This document shows, piece by piece, positions 49,838 through 63,402 of a DNA stretch of 64,000 nucleotides. Numbering within the stretch: position 1 is the stretch's first letter; each line of letters opens with the position of its first letter. The translations under genes were made by a program, and so were the position numbers. The notes beneath the pieces are model-generated. The model did not search any database. It had not been told where the DNA came from and saw only the letters and a list, made by a program, of their open reading frames with translations. The DNA is from Arabidopsis thaliana (taxonomy: Eukaryota; Streptophyta; Magnoliopsida; Brassicales; Brassicaceae): assembly GCF_000001735.4 (NCBI RefSeq), contig NC_003071.7:15599443-15663442 (forward strand), in the 5' to 3' direction.

Positions 49838-50957
49838 TTTGTGTTTTGTTTTAGTTTAGTTTCTCTCCGAATTGGACACAGTTTGGCTATTGGGTTGTAT
49901 TTATGTTGAGAGACTGACTAGATTAGGTTTTATCTTTTCTTGGCAATAGTTGAAGATACGGTTTTATCTTTTGTCTACATAAATCATCATACGTTGCATC
50001 GAACAAAGTTCTCAAAATGCTTACCAACTTGATTTACAAGTGACATTTTATTATTCTTAAGAACATGAAGAATACATTCTTCTTTGTAATGATGACCATA
50101 CAGTCATCTTTTTTCTTTTCTGTCTCAACCATCCATCATACTTTATTAGTACTAATTTATATTACTATTATATGAAAAGAAAAACACGCATCAATTAAGC
50201 CCTAAATATCGGCTTTGACGTGCGTCGTAGTGACTTTAATTATTACAAGGAGCATATTAGCGACTAGCGACTATCCAAAGTATGAGCTTCAGAACTAACT
50301 TTTTATTACAAAATACATAATTATCGTTTATGATTTCAATGTGTAAACTGTGATATGAATCTTTTTAATATTTGATAAAATAAAAGAAAAGTCGCAGAGT
50401 GGGAAGGATATAATAATTTTTTTCATTTTTATTTCTTACTGCACGTGGGAATTAAGAAACTACACAAGTTTTCCAACTTATTAAGCTATTAGTCAACTTC
50501 TTAAAAATATAAGTCTTACTTTATTGGTTGAATTGAACGACATGTGTATTGCTACTTTAACTTATTCGAGTTGTTAATTTTTTTTTTTTATCATCATCAT
50601 TCGAGTTGTTTAATTGTTTAATCACAAAAAATTAAAATGGAAAATTACCTAAAAAAACATTATATTATGTTGTTGAGAATATTGATAGTTAGTATGCAAC
50701 AATTCTTTTAGTAAGATCATGATGTTATTACCTTTACCTTCTACCACCTAACTGTTTGAAAACACATTTTACTCAATTCATATATTATATTTTACACATA
50801 TACATAAGAAGGAGACAAATGCATATTTCTTAATTGATTTCTGAGCATTTCAACAGAGAGACAAAGAACATAGGGACCCGTTGAGGCATGGCTCCTTTGG
50901 GTGTAGAAGAAGAGCAATAGTTACTGTGAGTGGAGCTTGCAGAGATTGGAAAAAAAC
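49838..50957. other. Spacer and ABCG33 promoter
   Basis: About 1.1 kb of AT-rich DNA between divergent RPS5 and ABCG33. One T-run flanked by direct repeats occurs at 50564-50610. No gene was seen. Confidence 0.55.
50564..50610 (-). repeat. Poly(A) micro-insertion, reverse orientation (copy 6)
   Basis: ATTCGAGTTGTT occurs at 50564-50575 and 50599-50610. Between them lie AA, about 12 T and ATCATCATC; read on the - strand this is a short GATGATGAT sequence followed by poly(A). The repeats share 12 bp and continue similarly (TTAATT versus TTTAATT). Confidence 0.5.
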
Positions 50958-53900
50958 ATGGGATCCAGTTTTAGGAGCAGTTCTTCAAGAAACGAGCATG
51001 AGGATGGTGGTGATGAAGCAGAACATGCTCTGCAATGGGCTGAGATCCAGAGATTGCCAACTTTTAAACGGCTGAGATCGTCTCTGGTCGACAAATATGG
51101 TGAAGGTACGGAGAAAGGGAAAAAGGTTGTTGATGTCACCAAGCTTGGAGCCATGGAACGTCATTTGATGATTGAGAAGCTGATCAAACACATTGAGAAT
51201 GATAATCTCAAACTTCTCAAGAAAATCAGAAGAAGAATGGAGAGGTGAGGTTGATAGTGAATACTGAATATGCTTCTTGAAAGTATGAGACTTGAACTTG
51301 AAAAAATCTGCAGGGTTGGTGTGGAGTTTCCAAGCATAGAGGTGAGGTATGAGCACTTAGGTGTTGAAGCAGCGTGTGAGGTCGTTGAAGGGAAGGCACT
51401 TCCAACTTTATGGAACTCTTTGAAGCACGTTTTCTTAGTGAGTATACTCAAGAATGTAATGCAGATGAAAGCTTGATTGTAGCTGGTGTTGAATTCTACT
51501 TTTTTTTTTTCTTCAGGACTTGTTAAAGCTGAGTGGTGTAAGAACAAACGAAGCGAATATAAAAATACTTACCGATGTTAGCGGTATCATTAGCCCGGGA
51601 AGGTTAGTTGCAAGAGGTACTTTCTTTTGATCCAAGCTTTTGAGCTAATGTATGTTATTGTTTTTACAAGGTTAACACTGTTGCTTGGTCCTCCTGGATG
51701 TGGCAAAACTACTCTGCTTAAGGCTTTGTCTGGAAATTTGGAAAACAATCTTAAGGTTTTAGATATTTTCTCTTTTGGATGCTTTTTGCTGCAGATGTGT
51801 GAATCATGTCTCCTTTTTTTCTCTCTCTTTTATTTTCCACAGTGTTATGGTGAAATCTCCTACAATGGACATGGACTGAACGAGGTTGTTCCTCAGAAAA
51901 CATCGGCATATATAAGTCAACATGATCTGCACATTGCAGAGATGACTACAAGGGAGACAATTGACTTCTCAGCTCGTTGTCAAGGTGTCGGTAGCCGAAC
52001 AGGTAGGTGTCTTCATAAACCAATGGTCTATCTGAAGCATTTTTTTAAACTATTTTTGTGACAAAAATATCTCTCTGCTGAAACAGATATTATGATGGAG
52101 GTCAGTAAAAGAGAAAAGGATGGTGGAATCATTCCTGACCCAGAAATAGATGCTTACATGAAGGTATGCACTCCTGAAGCTTACGTTGAAAACTGATCTT
52201 TGAACTATGTCAATTAGTTATAACCTTTTGTAATCTCATTGTGCAGGCAATATCAGTCAAAGGACTTAAAAGGAGTCTGCAAACAGACTACATTTTGAAG
52301 GTATAGTTTCTTTCTCTGGTACATTTCAGATTTCTAGTCTTTGATTAGCTTCTTACTTGCGTCTTGTACTACATTTCCAGATTCTGGGGCTTGACATTTG
52401 TGCAGAAACATTGGTTGGCAATGCGATGAAAAGAGGCATATCTGGGGGACAAAAGAAGCGTCTTACTACAGGTTGGTTCATAGCTAAGAATCCTGTAAAA
52501 CTGGTCATTTTTTGTTGGTATGGCATGTTTTCTAAAAAACTATGTTTGCAGCTGAAATGATAGTTGGTCCAACCAAAGCTCTGTTCATGGATGAAATAAC
52601 AAACGGCTTAGACAGTTCCACAGCGTTTCAGATTATCAAGTCTCTTCAGCAAGTAGCTCACATTACCAACGCAACTGTGTTTGTTTCCCTTCTACAACCT
52701 GCTCCAGAATCATATGACCTCTTTGATGATATTGTGCTGATGGCTGAAGGAAAAATTGTGTACCACGGTCCACGCGACGATGTCTTGAAATTCTTCGAAG
52801 AATGTGGTTTTCAATGCCCAGAAAGGAAAGGTGTTGCAGACTTCCTCCAGGAGGTAATTAAAAAGCTAAAAACTCTGTTTCTTGACATTGAACGTTATTT
52901 GATCCCATGGTCCTGATCTTGTTTTGCTTTGTAGGTTATTTCTAAGAAGGACCAAGGACAGTACTGGCTGCACCAGAACTTACCTCACAGCTTTGTCTCA
53001 GTAGACACTTTGTCGAAGAGATTCAAAGACTTAGAGATTGGGAGAAAGATTGAGGAAGCTCTCTCTAAGCCATATGATATATCAAAAACTCACAAGGATG
53101 CTCTTTCCTTCAATGTTTATTCTCTTCCAAAGTGGGAACTATTCAGAGCATGCATCTCAAGAGAGTTTCTTCTCATGAAGAGAAACTATTTCGTCTACCT
53201 TTTCAAGACGTTTCAGGTACATTGTTCTTCCTATTTGCAGATATCTATTTCTTTTGGTCTAGTGTTAATACTAAAGAATCTTATATTGCTCAGCTTGTTT
53301 TAGCCGCAATCATCACAATGACAGTGTTTATTCGAACAAGGATGGACATAGATATCATTCATGGAAATTCTTACATGAGTTGTCTCTTTTTTGCAACTGT
53401 TGTACTTCTGGTTGATGGTATTCCAGAGCTGTCTATGACTGTTCAACGCCTTTCCGTGTTCTACAAGCAGAAGCAACTCTGTTTCTATCCAGCTTGGGCT
53501 TATGCAATCCCTGCAACTGTGTTAAAGATCCCCCTCTCCTTCTTTGAATCTCTCGTTTGGACCTGCCTTACTTACTATGTCATCGGATATACTCCTGAAC
53601 CTTACCGGTGAGAGCTTGAAACCCTCTCTTGCTTGCTCCAAGCCTGAGAATGACAGAAAAATGTAATGTAATGATCTATGATGTTTCAGGTTCTTCCGGC
53701 AATTCATGATTCTCTTTGCTGTTCACTTCACATCGATATCCATGTTTCGGTGTATAGCTGCAATCTTTCAAACAGGAGTTGCTGCAATGACAGCTGGTAG
53801 CTTTGTCATGTTAATCACCTTTGTATTTGCCGGTTTTGCCATCCCATATAGTAAGATTTCTTTTTGCTCTTCTCTTTTGAGTTCTGTTCCAAAAGCTCCA

Positions 53901-56900
53901 CTAAAATATGACAGCGGTTTGGTGCAGCCGATATGCCGGGGTGGTTGAAGTGGGGGTTTTGGGTAAACCCTATAAGTTATGCTGAGATTGGACTCTCTGT
54001 AAACGAGTTTCTTGCTCCACGGTGGCAGAAAGTGACTCTCTCTTCCCTTGCTTGTTTCTCTTAATCATCCAATATCTCTTCATTCTCCAAAACTGACTTA
54101 ATAGGTTTTTGGGTTATGTTTGTAGATGCAACCCACAAATGTCACCTTGGGACGCACCATACTTGAAAGCAGAGGACTAAACTATGATGATTACATGTAC
54201 TGGGTCTCACTATCTGCCTTGTTGGGTCTTACTATTATCTTCAACACCATTTTCACTCTAGCTCTGAGTTTCTTGAAATGTAAGTTAAAATATCAACAAA
54301 TGTAAGAACTAAAACAAAAGCACATTACTGAAGAGCTTCTTTAATACTTGACAGCTCCCACGTCATCTCGTCCAATGATTTCTCAAGATAAGCTCTCTGA
54401 GCTGCAAGGAACAAAAGATTCATCAGTCAAGAAGAACAAGCCACTAGATTCCTCAATAAAGACAAACGAGGATCCAGGTGAAATATATTGTCTTTCTTTC
54501 TACTCACACAAATTCTTTCTTCTCCATTTCCCTCAACCTAATAATGTCTTTGCGGATCAACAGGGAAAATGATCTTACCTTTTAAGCCACTGACCATAAC
54601 ATTTCAAGACTTGAACTATTACGTCGATGTTCCTGTGGTAAAAGCTTCTGTTCGTTCTTGGTTAACAAAAAACCATTTTAACTGCATTAACCATCAAAGT
54701 GTGTAATCTCATTCTCAGGAGATGAAAGGTCAAGGGTACAATGAGAAGAAGTTGCAGCTTCTCTCAGAGATCACCGGAGCTTTTAGGCCTGGTGTTCTAA
54801 CAGCGTTGATGGGAATCAGTGGAGCCGGAAAAACCACTTTACTCGACGTTCTAGCCGGAAGAAAAACAAGCGGATACATAGAAGGCGAGATCAGAATTAG
54901 TGGTTTCCTTAAAGTCCAAGAAACATTCGCAAGAGTCTCAGGCTACTGTGAACAAACGGATATACACTCACCAAGCATCACAGTCGAAGAATCCCTAATT
55001 TACTCCGCTTGGCTCCGTCTAGTTCCAGAAATCAATCCTCAAACCAAAATCGTAAGCCCTAATTCTACAGAGCATCAAAACTGTGACCTAGAAATCGAAA
55101 TAAAGAAATCACTTGTGAAAATTCGTGCAGAGATTTGTGAAGCAAGTTCTGGAGACCATCGAGCTTGAGGAGATCAAAGATGCGTTGGTGGGAGTGGCGG
55201 GAGTGAGCGGATTATCGACGGAGCAGAGGAAGCGGTTAACAGTAGCGGTGGAGTTGGTGGCGAATCCGTCGATTATATTCATGGACGAGCCAACGACTGG
55301 GTTGGACGCAAGAGCAGCCGCCATTGTAATGAGAGCTGTGAAGAATGTTGCTGAGACTGGACGAACCATTGTCTGCACTATTCATCAGCCTAGCATCCAC
55401 ATCTTTGAGGCCTTCGACGAGGTTCGAATTTCGAAATTTTACAATTTCTATAACGAAACATTTATAAATATATACTAGTCATATCATAATGTTTTCTGTT
55501 TCAGTTGGTTCTTCTGAAGAGAGGTGGTCGCATGATTTATAGCGGACCACTTGGACAACATTCATCTTGTGTCATTGAGTATTTTCAGGTTAGCTTTCTG
55601 CACAAGTAATAAAAAGTAATTAGGGTTTGATTGTTTTATAAGTAACCTATTTATTTTGTTGGTGGTGAATAACAGAATATTCCTGGAGTTGCTAAGATCA
55701 GAGACAAGTACAATCCAGCAACATGGATGCTAGAGGTGACTTCAGAGTCTGTAGAGACTGAACTCGACATGGATTTCGCAAAAATCTACAACGAATCGGA
55801 TCTTTACAAGTGAGTAGAGTATAACTCATTTATGGCTAGGTTTGTGTTAGCTTTATGAACGTGACTAATGAGCTCATGTGTTGTTGTTTCTTCAGGAACA
55901 ACTCCGAGCTTGTTAAAGAGCTGAGCAAACCGGATCACGGGTCAAGCGATTTGCATTTCAAAAGAACTTTTGCGCAGAATTGGTGGGAACAGTTTAAATC
56001 TTGTCTATGGAAGATGAGTTTGTCTTACTGGAGAAGCCCTTCTTACAACTTGATGCGTATCGGTCACACTTTCATCTCTTCTTTCATCTTTGGTCTACTC
56101 TTCTGGAATCAAGGGAAAAAGATGTAAGTTACCTTAAAGTCCATCCAAATCATTTCGAGTTTCATTGTACTTTCTTAGTAATCCACTTCTTTTCGCAGAG
56201 ATACGCAACAGAATTTGTTCACAGTTCTCGGGGCGATTTATGGTCTTGTTCTCTTCGTGGGGATAAACAACTGCACTTCAGCTTTACAGTATTTTGAGAC
56301 AGAGCGTAATGTTATGTACCGCGAAAGATTTGCAGGAATGTACTCTGCGTTTGCCTATGCATTGGCTCAAGTTGTGACTGAGATACCTTACATATTCATC
56401 CAAAGTGCAGAGTTTGTGATCGTAATATATCCTATGATTGGTTTCTACGCGTCTTTCTCTAAAGTGTTTTGGAGTCTCTATGCAATGTTCTGCAACTTAC
56501 TCTGCTTCAACTACCTCGCAATGTTCCTCATCTCCATCACTCCAAACTTCATGGTCGCAGCTATTCTCCAGTCTCTTTTCTTCACGACATTCAACATTTT
56601 CGCCGGATTCTTGATCCCAAAACCCGTAAGATCTTTTGAACAAGTCATCATCATCATCTTTAACTTATTACATACTTTATAATGTTTTCTTGATGTCCAA
56701 AAATGCAGCAAATCCCAAAGTGGTGGGTCTGGTTTTACTATATAACCCCAACCTCATGGACGCTCAACCTTTTTTTCTCGTCTCAATATGGCGATATTCA
56801 TCAAAAGATCAATGCATTTGGAGAAACCAAGACGGTTGCCAGTTTCTTAGAGGACTATTTCGGATTCCATCATGATCGTTTGATGATTACAGCCATTATT

Positions 56901-56975
56901 CTCATTGCATTTCCAATTGCATTGGCTACTATGTATGCTTTCTTTGTTGCCAAACTCAACTTTCAAAAACGATGA
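50958..56975 (+). CDS. ABCG33: Full-size ABC transporter of the PDR/ABCG class
   Basis: About 1413 residues from roughly 23 exons, with reverse NBD-TMD-NBD-TMD order, a plasma membrane exporter type (substrate not known to me). NBD1: Walker [10 protein letters not shown] (51680-51720), signature [10 protein letters not shown], Walker [16 protein letters not shown]2: Walker [10 protein letters not shown] (54810-54840), signature region [11 protein letters not shown], Walker [20 protein letters not shown]-type motifs include [14 protein letters not shown] and [14 protein letters not shown]1 has [20 protein letters not shown] and TMD2 [19 protein letters not shown]. The start at [17 protein letters not shown] is preferred over an in-frame ATG seven codons earlier (50937). 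In NBD1 Walker B most relatives have STGLDSS; here the Ser-Thr is Thr-Asn. It matches At2g37280. Confidence 0.95.
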
Positions 56976-57492
56976 TCAATCAAATTCACACACCAACACA
57001 ATCTTTTCCTTATACATTGTCAAAAACTTGTATAACCAAAAGCTACTATCAAAATGTTTCCAATATGAATTCTATTGAGTTAATTGTAAAATGTGCACAG
57101 TTTTTAACTACTCTAATAATAATTGGTCAAGAGAATTGAGTAAACCTTTGCTTCGTTTTTAGAGATTTCAGGTATCAAGCTACTGAAGATGGAAGCCTTG
57201 AGGAAAACAGCTTAGAATGACTTCATCATAAAAATAGTTCTGACAAAGCATTAGCCTCTTAACCTGTATTTAAGTCTCCCAGCTCTTCATTAATGACAGA
57301 GAGACAATGCAAGAAGATCTTAAGCAGCTTCAAGATCCTAAGAACATTTTCAAGAATCTGAAAAAGATTTTTAAGACTCTATAAACACCTCTAGGTAGTT
57401 GCAGAGAACTCATGGAAAGTGTATGTTTTGCATTTGACTCTATCAAGGTTTGAAAATTACCTAAATGTTTTGCAGTTATGACTCTTTATCAG
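56976..57492. other. Convergent 3' region with a short open frame
   Basis: About 520 bp between the stop codons of ABCG33 and the Rab-GAP gene. It includes a 25-codon open frame at 57307-57384 with helical, Lys-rich composition, described under findings. Confidence 0.5.
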
Positions 57493-60400
57493 CTAGCGTC
57501 TTGTCTCCGGATCTAAAAGATCTTCGGATTTGTTTTCTTTTGATAGATTAACGCTTTCTTTTGATGGAGATTTGGCTTCAGATGCTGCATTACTAGTATT
57601 ATCAACATTTGATTCCTCTGTTTGTTTTGCCTGTTACTTTAAAACATTACATTAGTAATGAAGCTTAGTTCATAACATTATAAGCTCGATGGCGGTAAGT
57701 ACTTCACCTTGTTCCTGTCGCGCCAGCCAAGCCCAAATGATAGGAAGCCTGTCTTCTTTTTAGGACTCTCCGTTGTAGTACGAGTAAACCTATACAACGT
57801 TGAAAAGGAAACAAGATAAGAATGTTATATAGAAATATAAGAGAGTTATGTAGGGTAATGTAAGATTCTGTTTTTGATATATTGCCAAGTTTTGGAGAAA
57901 CTATACAGATCAAAGCAGCAGCCAAAGAAACAAAAAAAGATAGGAGATGAGTTTTGATGTATGTACCTTGGAGATGATGATAGTGCTTTATTTTGACCGG
58001 ATTCATATTGCAAAGTAGCTTCGAGTGTTGTTTCTGCTGTAACTAGTTTCTTCTCCATTTGAGCGAGTTGAGTCACAAGCTTCTCATTCTTTTCCTGTTT
58101 AATTAAGTGTTTCCACAAAGGATCATCAAGCTAAAATCAAAGATGCTGATCTCTGCTTGGATGTTTTATCTTTACTTAAGAAGTAAATATCTTAGAAGAT
58201 ACAAAGTAAGAAGATGACCAAATCAGTACCTGAAGCACATGTACTGCATATCTTTGTGCAGCTGCATCCTGCTCTGCATTTATCCGGGCATCTTCTGTTA
58301 GCTTTTGGTCTTGCTCAACTTTCATCAACACCTGAAGCATTGCTGTTTCTTGTTCTTTCTTGTCAGAAAGGACTTGCTTTAGTTCTCTTACATCCCTTTC
58401 CAGTTGTTCAATCTGTAAAATTTAAGGTTCACTTTTTAGTTTAATCAAAACTATACATTCTTAGTCAATATGCACCCAAAAAAACAATCTATGAGCCTTC
58501 CTCGATGAGCTAATAACACTGTTTGAAGGAAGTTTAAATATACCCGTGCACTTAATTCCAGTCTGTTATCTTCTTTGACCATCTCCATCAAAGCTATCTC
58601 CAGCTCCTCAGCTCTGTAGAGAGTAATAACACATATTAGGATCAGTTATTTAAGTTTCTCAGGACTTGAGAAATGGAAGGTGAAGTAGAGTAACAATAAC
58701 CTCATCACCGCTGATCTTTTCTCCTCCAACAGTCTGCATAGTTCAACCTTCATCCATACCACCTGCACAATAACTGTTATCGATGAAACTTAAAGAGAGT
58801 TGCATATTCCTCATACTTAATAAACTACTCAAGAAATTTGTTGATAGAAGCATATGGTTCTCTGTTATTTTCATCCCTCAAAACATAATCAAAAGAGTAA
58901 GTCACCTGTTCTTGAAGATCTGGTAAAGAATCTACTTCGGAATCAACATTTGCACCATCAAGATTCAGAAAAGGCGAACAAGATTCATCATCATCATCTT
59001 GATTCTCACCATCATTCCTTTGAGTAGACTTTTGTTCATGATCTAAGATAGAACCTTCATGTTTAAAGCTATATAACTTAGAAGCCAATCCCTTTTTGTC
59101 CTTCCATACTCGACCCTTTTGTATTCGTTCCTCGACAATCTCTAGTACCGCGGGTCTATGTATTTTCCTCAGCTCCTCTAGTCTAGCTTCATTTGTCGAT
59201 ATATAACCCATGCATGCAGTCAAAACAAGTTGACTACTATCAAATGTTGAACTAGCAAGACTTTGTAGTGAAGTAATAGCATCTCCTGCATCTTTTGTTG
59301 CAACAATTGCAGGACCTAAGGAAATACAAAGAGTGACTGAAAATTTTGTTTCCTTTGAACCACAAAGCTAATTCAATCATCACACACTTGATACATACAA
59401 AAGTTCTATCAGCAAAATACCATATAGTTCCATTATAGCAAATGCTGTTCTGAACAACACTACACGGTTTCCTTCAAAGAGAAGCACATCCCACATCCGC
59501 AGAACTGGACTCAAAAACAACAAGATTGAAAATACAACTTCAGCTAAGAAAAGGAAAATAAAGACTTCCTATGTCCTTCCTTTGACATAACATAAGAACT
59601 CACCGCATTCCCAAGGAATAATGTTGACAAAAATAGATAGGAACCATGGGCCAGAGATCCATGCAACCTGCACTCCCAAGTAATCCAGATGATTAACTGC
59701 ATCAGGAGGATTATTGGAATAGAAGAAACGATCACATTGCTCTGTATAAGGGAGAAAAATATGAAGAGAAACTTGAATATCAGATGAAAATAACGAACCG
59801 AGCTTTGGAAATCTTTCGCGCATCAACTCTTCAAAGACTAGTTGATCAACCTAAGAGAAGTAGATTCACAATGGTCACTTTCTAGAAATGTTGTAAGAAA
59901 AAGAAATAATCAGAAGCCTTTTGGATGAACTGTTACCTGAGATTCTATCATTTCTTCAGTATAGTAGCCATCAAAATAATCATCAATTATCCCAACCAAA
60001 GTCCTGAGACATTTCAGTTACACAAAAAAATCAGCTCATACCAATGCATGTTAGGGTTCAAAGACAGAGAAAACAGCTTTATCACTCTACCAAAATGCAT
60101 TTTCCTCTGGCATCAACAGAAGCAACAGTCCAGCAAAAAAGTTCATAGCCTGCAAATTTTACAGGATCATTGTTAGCTTAGCCTTGAAACAATTGTAACA
60201 ACTATTAATGCTATTGGGTACTCAAATATGCTTTTCCTAGCCCAAGTCACCTGACAGTAGCCAACAGATGGGTTGTGACAAGCATAAGCTAGAAGTATCC
60301 GCCTTAACGAATCTCGACCATTTTCATTCAAAGCAGGATGGCCTGGGAATGTCCGAGGTATATCCTGTTATAGATCATGATGGCAATAAGAAAACGTTCC

Positions 60401-62215
60401 AGATTCAAAAGACTGAGTCATGACCAAAGTATAAACATGCATTTATCTAATCAAAACCTTTTCAATTTGTTTTTTCCACTTTCTTTGGACATCAGATGAG
60501 TTTTCATCAGAGTTAGTTATTTGAGCCAACAAATCCTGATAGTATCTCTCAACTCTTCTTGCTTTTACACCTACGAAGGCTTGCCAAACCTGTAAATGCA
60601 AAAGTTAGGCAAGAAAAGTGAAAATTTATTCCAATGAGATAAGTTAGTATGAACTTTACCTCTCCTCTAAGATCCTTTGGCACTCCCAAACGAACAAGTA
60701 CCTCAAGTTCTTCATACCAAGGGAAAAATGGCTCTGGAGAAACACTACCCTGAGCTTCGTTTTCTTCCTTTATCGAATGGGATCTACTTGTGGAAGTCTC
60801 ACTGTCACGGTCATTTTCCCCAGATTCTTCAATGGAAGACAGCGATTCTTTTATCGATGAAGCATGGTCATCTACTATATTCTTCTGACCATTTTTAGTA
60901 GACTTTACGTTCTTAACACGAGAACACATCATATCCTCTATGGACGCAAGACAAGGTCTAATATGAGCCCATTCTATAACTGAACGAGGAGCCTTGGTTT
61001 CTTTTTGTGCTTTTTCTTCATGTCCCGATTCACATTTATCTTCTTCTGCCACAAGCTTTTCTTCTTGTTGAATGTGTACATGATCCACAGGTTCTTTTAC
61101 TGCTTGAGATTGTTGTTCTTCATCCGATTCACTTTCACTTCCGACAGATGATTCTTTATCCTTATCAGATTCAAATTTCTCCTCCTCCTCATCTTTTACA
61201 GATTCTGTGTCGCTTCTAAGACTCTTGTCAAGAACCAGTGCCTCCTCGGCTGGTTCTGTCTCTTTTGAAACATCACCAACTGTTTCAGTCCTATCTTGTT
61301 CAAGTTGCTGCTCACTTGTACCACTAAGTTCACAATCTTCATGTTTCCCATTTCTTGAACCCTCCTCTGATTCTGAATCACTATCCTCTCCAGATTCCAA
61401 ACCATCAGCCTGAAATGTATCCTGAAACTCCTCATCTGAGGAACAAGGTTCAGCGGTTCTGTCTTCTTGTCGGTCAAGAAAGTTTTTCCATTTCTCTGCC
61501 CTCTCTGTCTCTTCCTCCTATTCCAGTAGTATTCAATTTAGTAACACAAAAAATACATTTGATTTGATAAACAGAAGCAATTTTGGACATGACATACATG
61601 AATTCTAATAATGCAATCATAGCTAATATATGAAAAAAAATTCAACTACTAAATTATCTGAGAAAAAGCAAATGAAGCATGATCAAGAAGAACTCACTGT
61701 ATAGATGCTAAGGTATTCTTGATATCTCTGAACGTGTTGAGGTCTCAAGGCAAATCCATAGGCGTCCCTGCAAATCAAAATTCATCAAATAAATGTTATG
61801 ATCTTAATCACGAGATTAGTAAATGATTAGAGAAATATAATTTTACCTGGAATCTACCTCTAGTGAGCGCTTGCTCACCAAAGATAACAACATATTTCAC
61901 AAAGAAACCTATTTCTACTAATTCCCATTGCTTTACTTTACATTACTACACTCGCAAAACTCAAATCCGTACACAAGCTTAATGATTTTAACATGTAAAA
62001 CTATAACAACAAAAATTAAACCGAAACGACGATAAGATCAAAAAGAAAGTCTAGGATCATCGATCGGTTAGTTTCGTGCTGTTGCGATCGAGAAATCGTC
62101 AACGAGAGATTTCCGATTAATCAGGACGAGATTGTTAAAATATACTATTGTGGATTAAAAAAAATCACCTGTCTCTTAGATAGTTGTGGACGACAAACAA
62201 GTGTTGCTCCGTCAT
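57493..62215 (-). CDS. Rab-GAP/TBC domain protein with acidic linker and coiled coil
   Basis: A multi-exon gene for a Gyp1-type Rab GTPase-activating protein that stimulates GTP hydrolysis on Rab GTPases. Exon 1 is 62215-62169 (MTEQHLFVVHNYLRD), exon 2 is 61767-61698, and exon 3 is 61517-60660, a long acidic Ser/Glu-rich linker. The TBC domain follows: YEELEVLVRLGVPKDLRGEV, then the Arg finger IEKDIPRTFPGH (IxxDxxR), the Gln finger GYCQAMNFFAGLLL (YxQ), and VAWISGPWFLSIFVNIIPWE. The C-terminal third is coiled coil (EELEIALMEMVKEDNRLE, EKNEKLVTQLAQMEKKL) and ends EDLLDPETRR. Both catalytic fingers are intact. It corresponds to At2g37290. Residue numbers were not computed for every exon. Confidence 0.9.
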
Positions 62216-63402
62216 GATCGGTCATGCACGATCAAACTCTTTGTTTATTTTGTTTTCCAGCAAAAAAAATTATATAGAAAATTAAAAAGATGAATTTCGA
62301 AACGATTATAGCAAAGAACCTTCATAGTTTCGTAACGTTAATTCTATCATTTAATTTGAACATCCGAACCAAAAAAAAAATCACTTAATTTGAACAAAAA
62401 TTTCTGTCTGCTTGTTACAAAAAAATACTGGCAATTAGACCCGATGTCTATCGAGAGAGTGAATCTACTTTAATCCACGTGGTGTATTTTGTTGGATTAC
62501 TAGTGAAGTTTGTAAGTCCACCTATACATGACGTGGACAATGTAATGCAACTAGAACAAATGAATGGAAAGTAAAGAAAAAGAGATAAAATGATGAAAAA
62601 TAAACTATTTGAACATAATGTAAAATCCATTTAAAAAAAAAAATTACTTGAAGTCATCAAAAATAGGTTCCTAACGAAATATGATAGCCGAAATAATTTT
62701 ACTGTTTGTCATTTATTTTAGGAACAACGTTCATTATGTGAATTTGATACGGATGATTAAGGATGATGATAGATGTAATTAGAAGAAATGAATTGAAACA
62801 ATAAAGAAAAAGAAAAAAAAGAGATTAAGTGATCAAATCCGTAGGGAAAATAGTGTCACTTTAAGAGCTTTGAACTCATTCTCTTTGACCATTGCGAAAG
62901 TTTTGAATACTAGGCCGAGTGAGTTTCGACCCGAAATGAAGTAAAGGAAAATAAGGGTCAGGGTCCATCGCTGCAAGTGCAATGAAAAACATACTGCTTC
63001 TTCCTTTGTTTGGTCTATATCACTAATTTCCAAGAAAGGTCACTTTCGTTCTTTGATAACAAAAAACACAAGAAGAAAGAGACATACATTATGTCATGTG
63101 TGTCGTGTCGTCCTCCCCATCTCTACTAACACTTTGAATTTATTACTACCAAACTCAAATGTGTCCTAAAGCCTAATCAATCCCTTTATTCACATGCCAC
63201 CTCTCTCTCTCTCCATTGTCCACTGTATCCAAACCCACATTTGATCTTGGCTTCTTTCTTCTTGTTCTTAAACTGGTGATTAACAAAAGTAGTATATACT
63301 AATAAAGTAATAGTATTAGTAACTTTATGATCGACCATGAGAAAAGGTTCTGATCAAAGTTGTTTAGGGAATAAAAGATTGATATTCTTGATTCTTGAAC
63401 TC
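62216..63402. other. Spacer between the TBC gene and the coiled-coil gene
   Basis: About 1.2 kb of AT-rich DNA with the TBC gene promoter on the left. It contains a poly(A) micro-insertion at 62346-62396 and a CT-rich tract near 63203. I see no gene. Confidence 0.55.
62346..62396 (+). repeat. Poly(A) micro-insertion with near-perfect direct repeats (copy 7)
   Basis: ATCATTTAATTTGAACA at 62346-62362 is repeated as ATCACTTAATTTGAACA at 62380-62396 (16 of 17). Between them are TCCGAACC and about 10 A. Confidence 0.7.
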
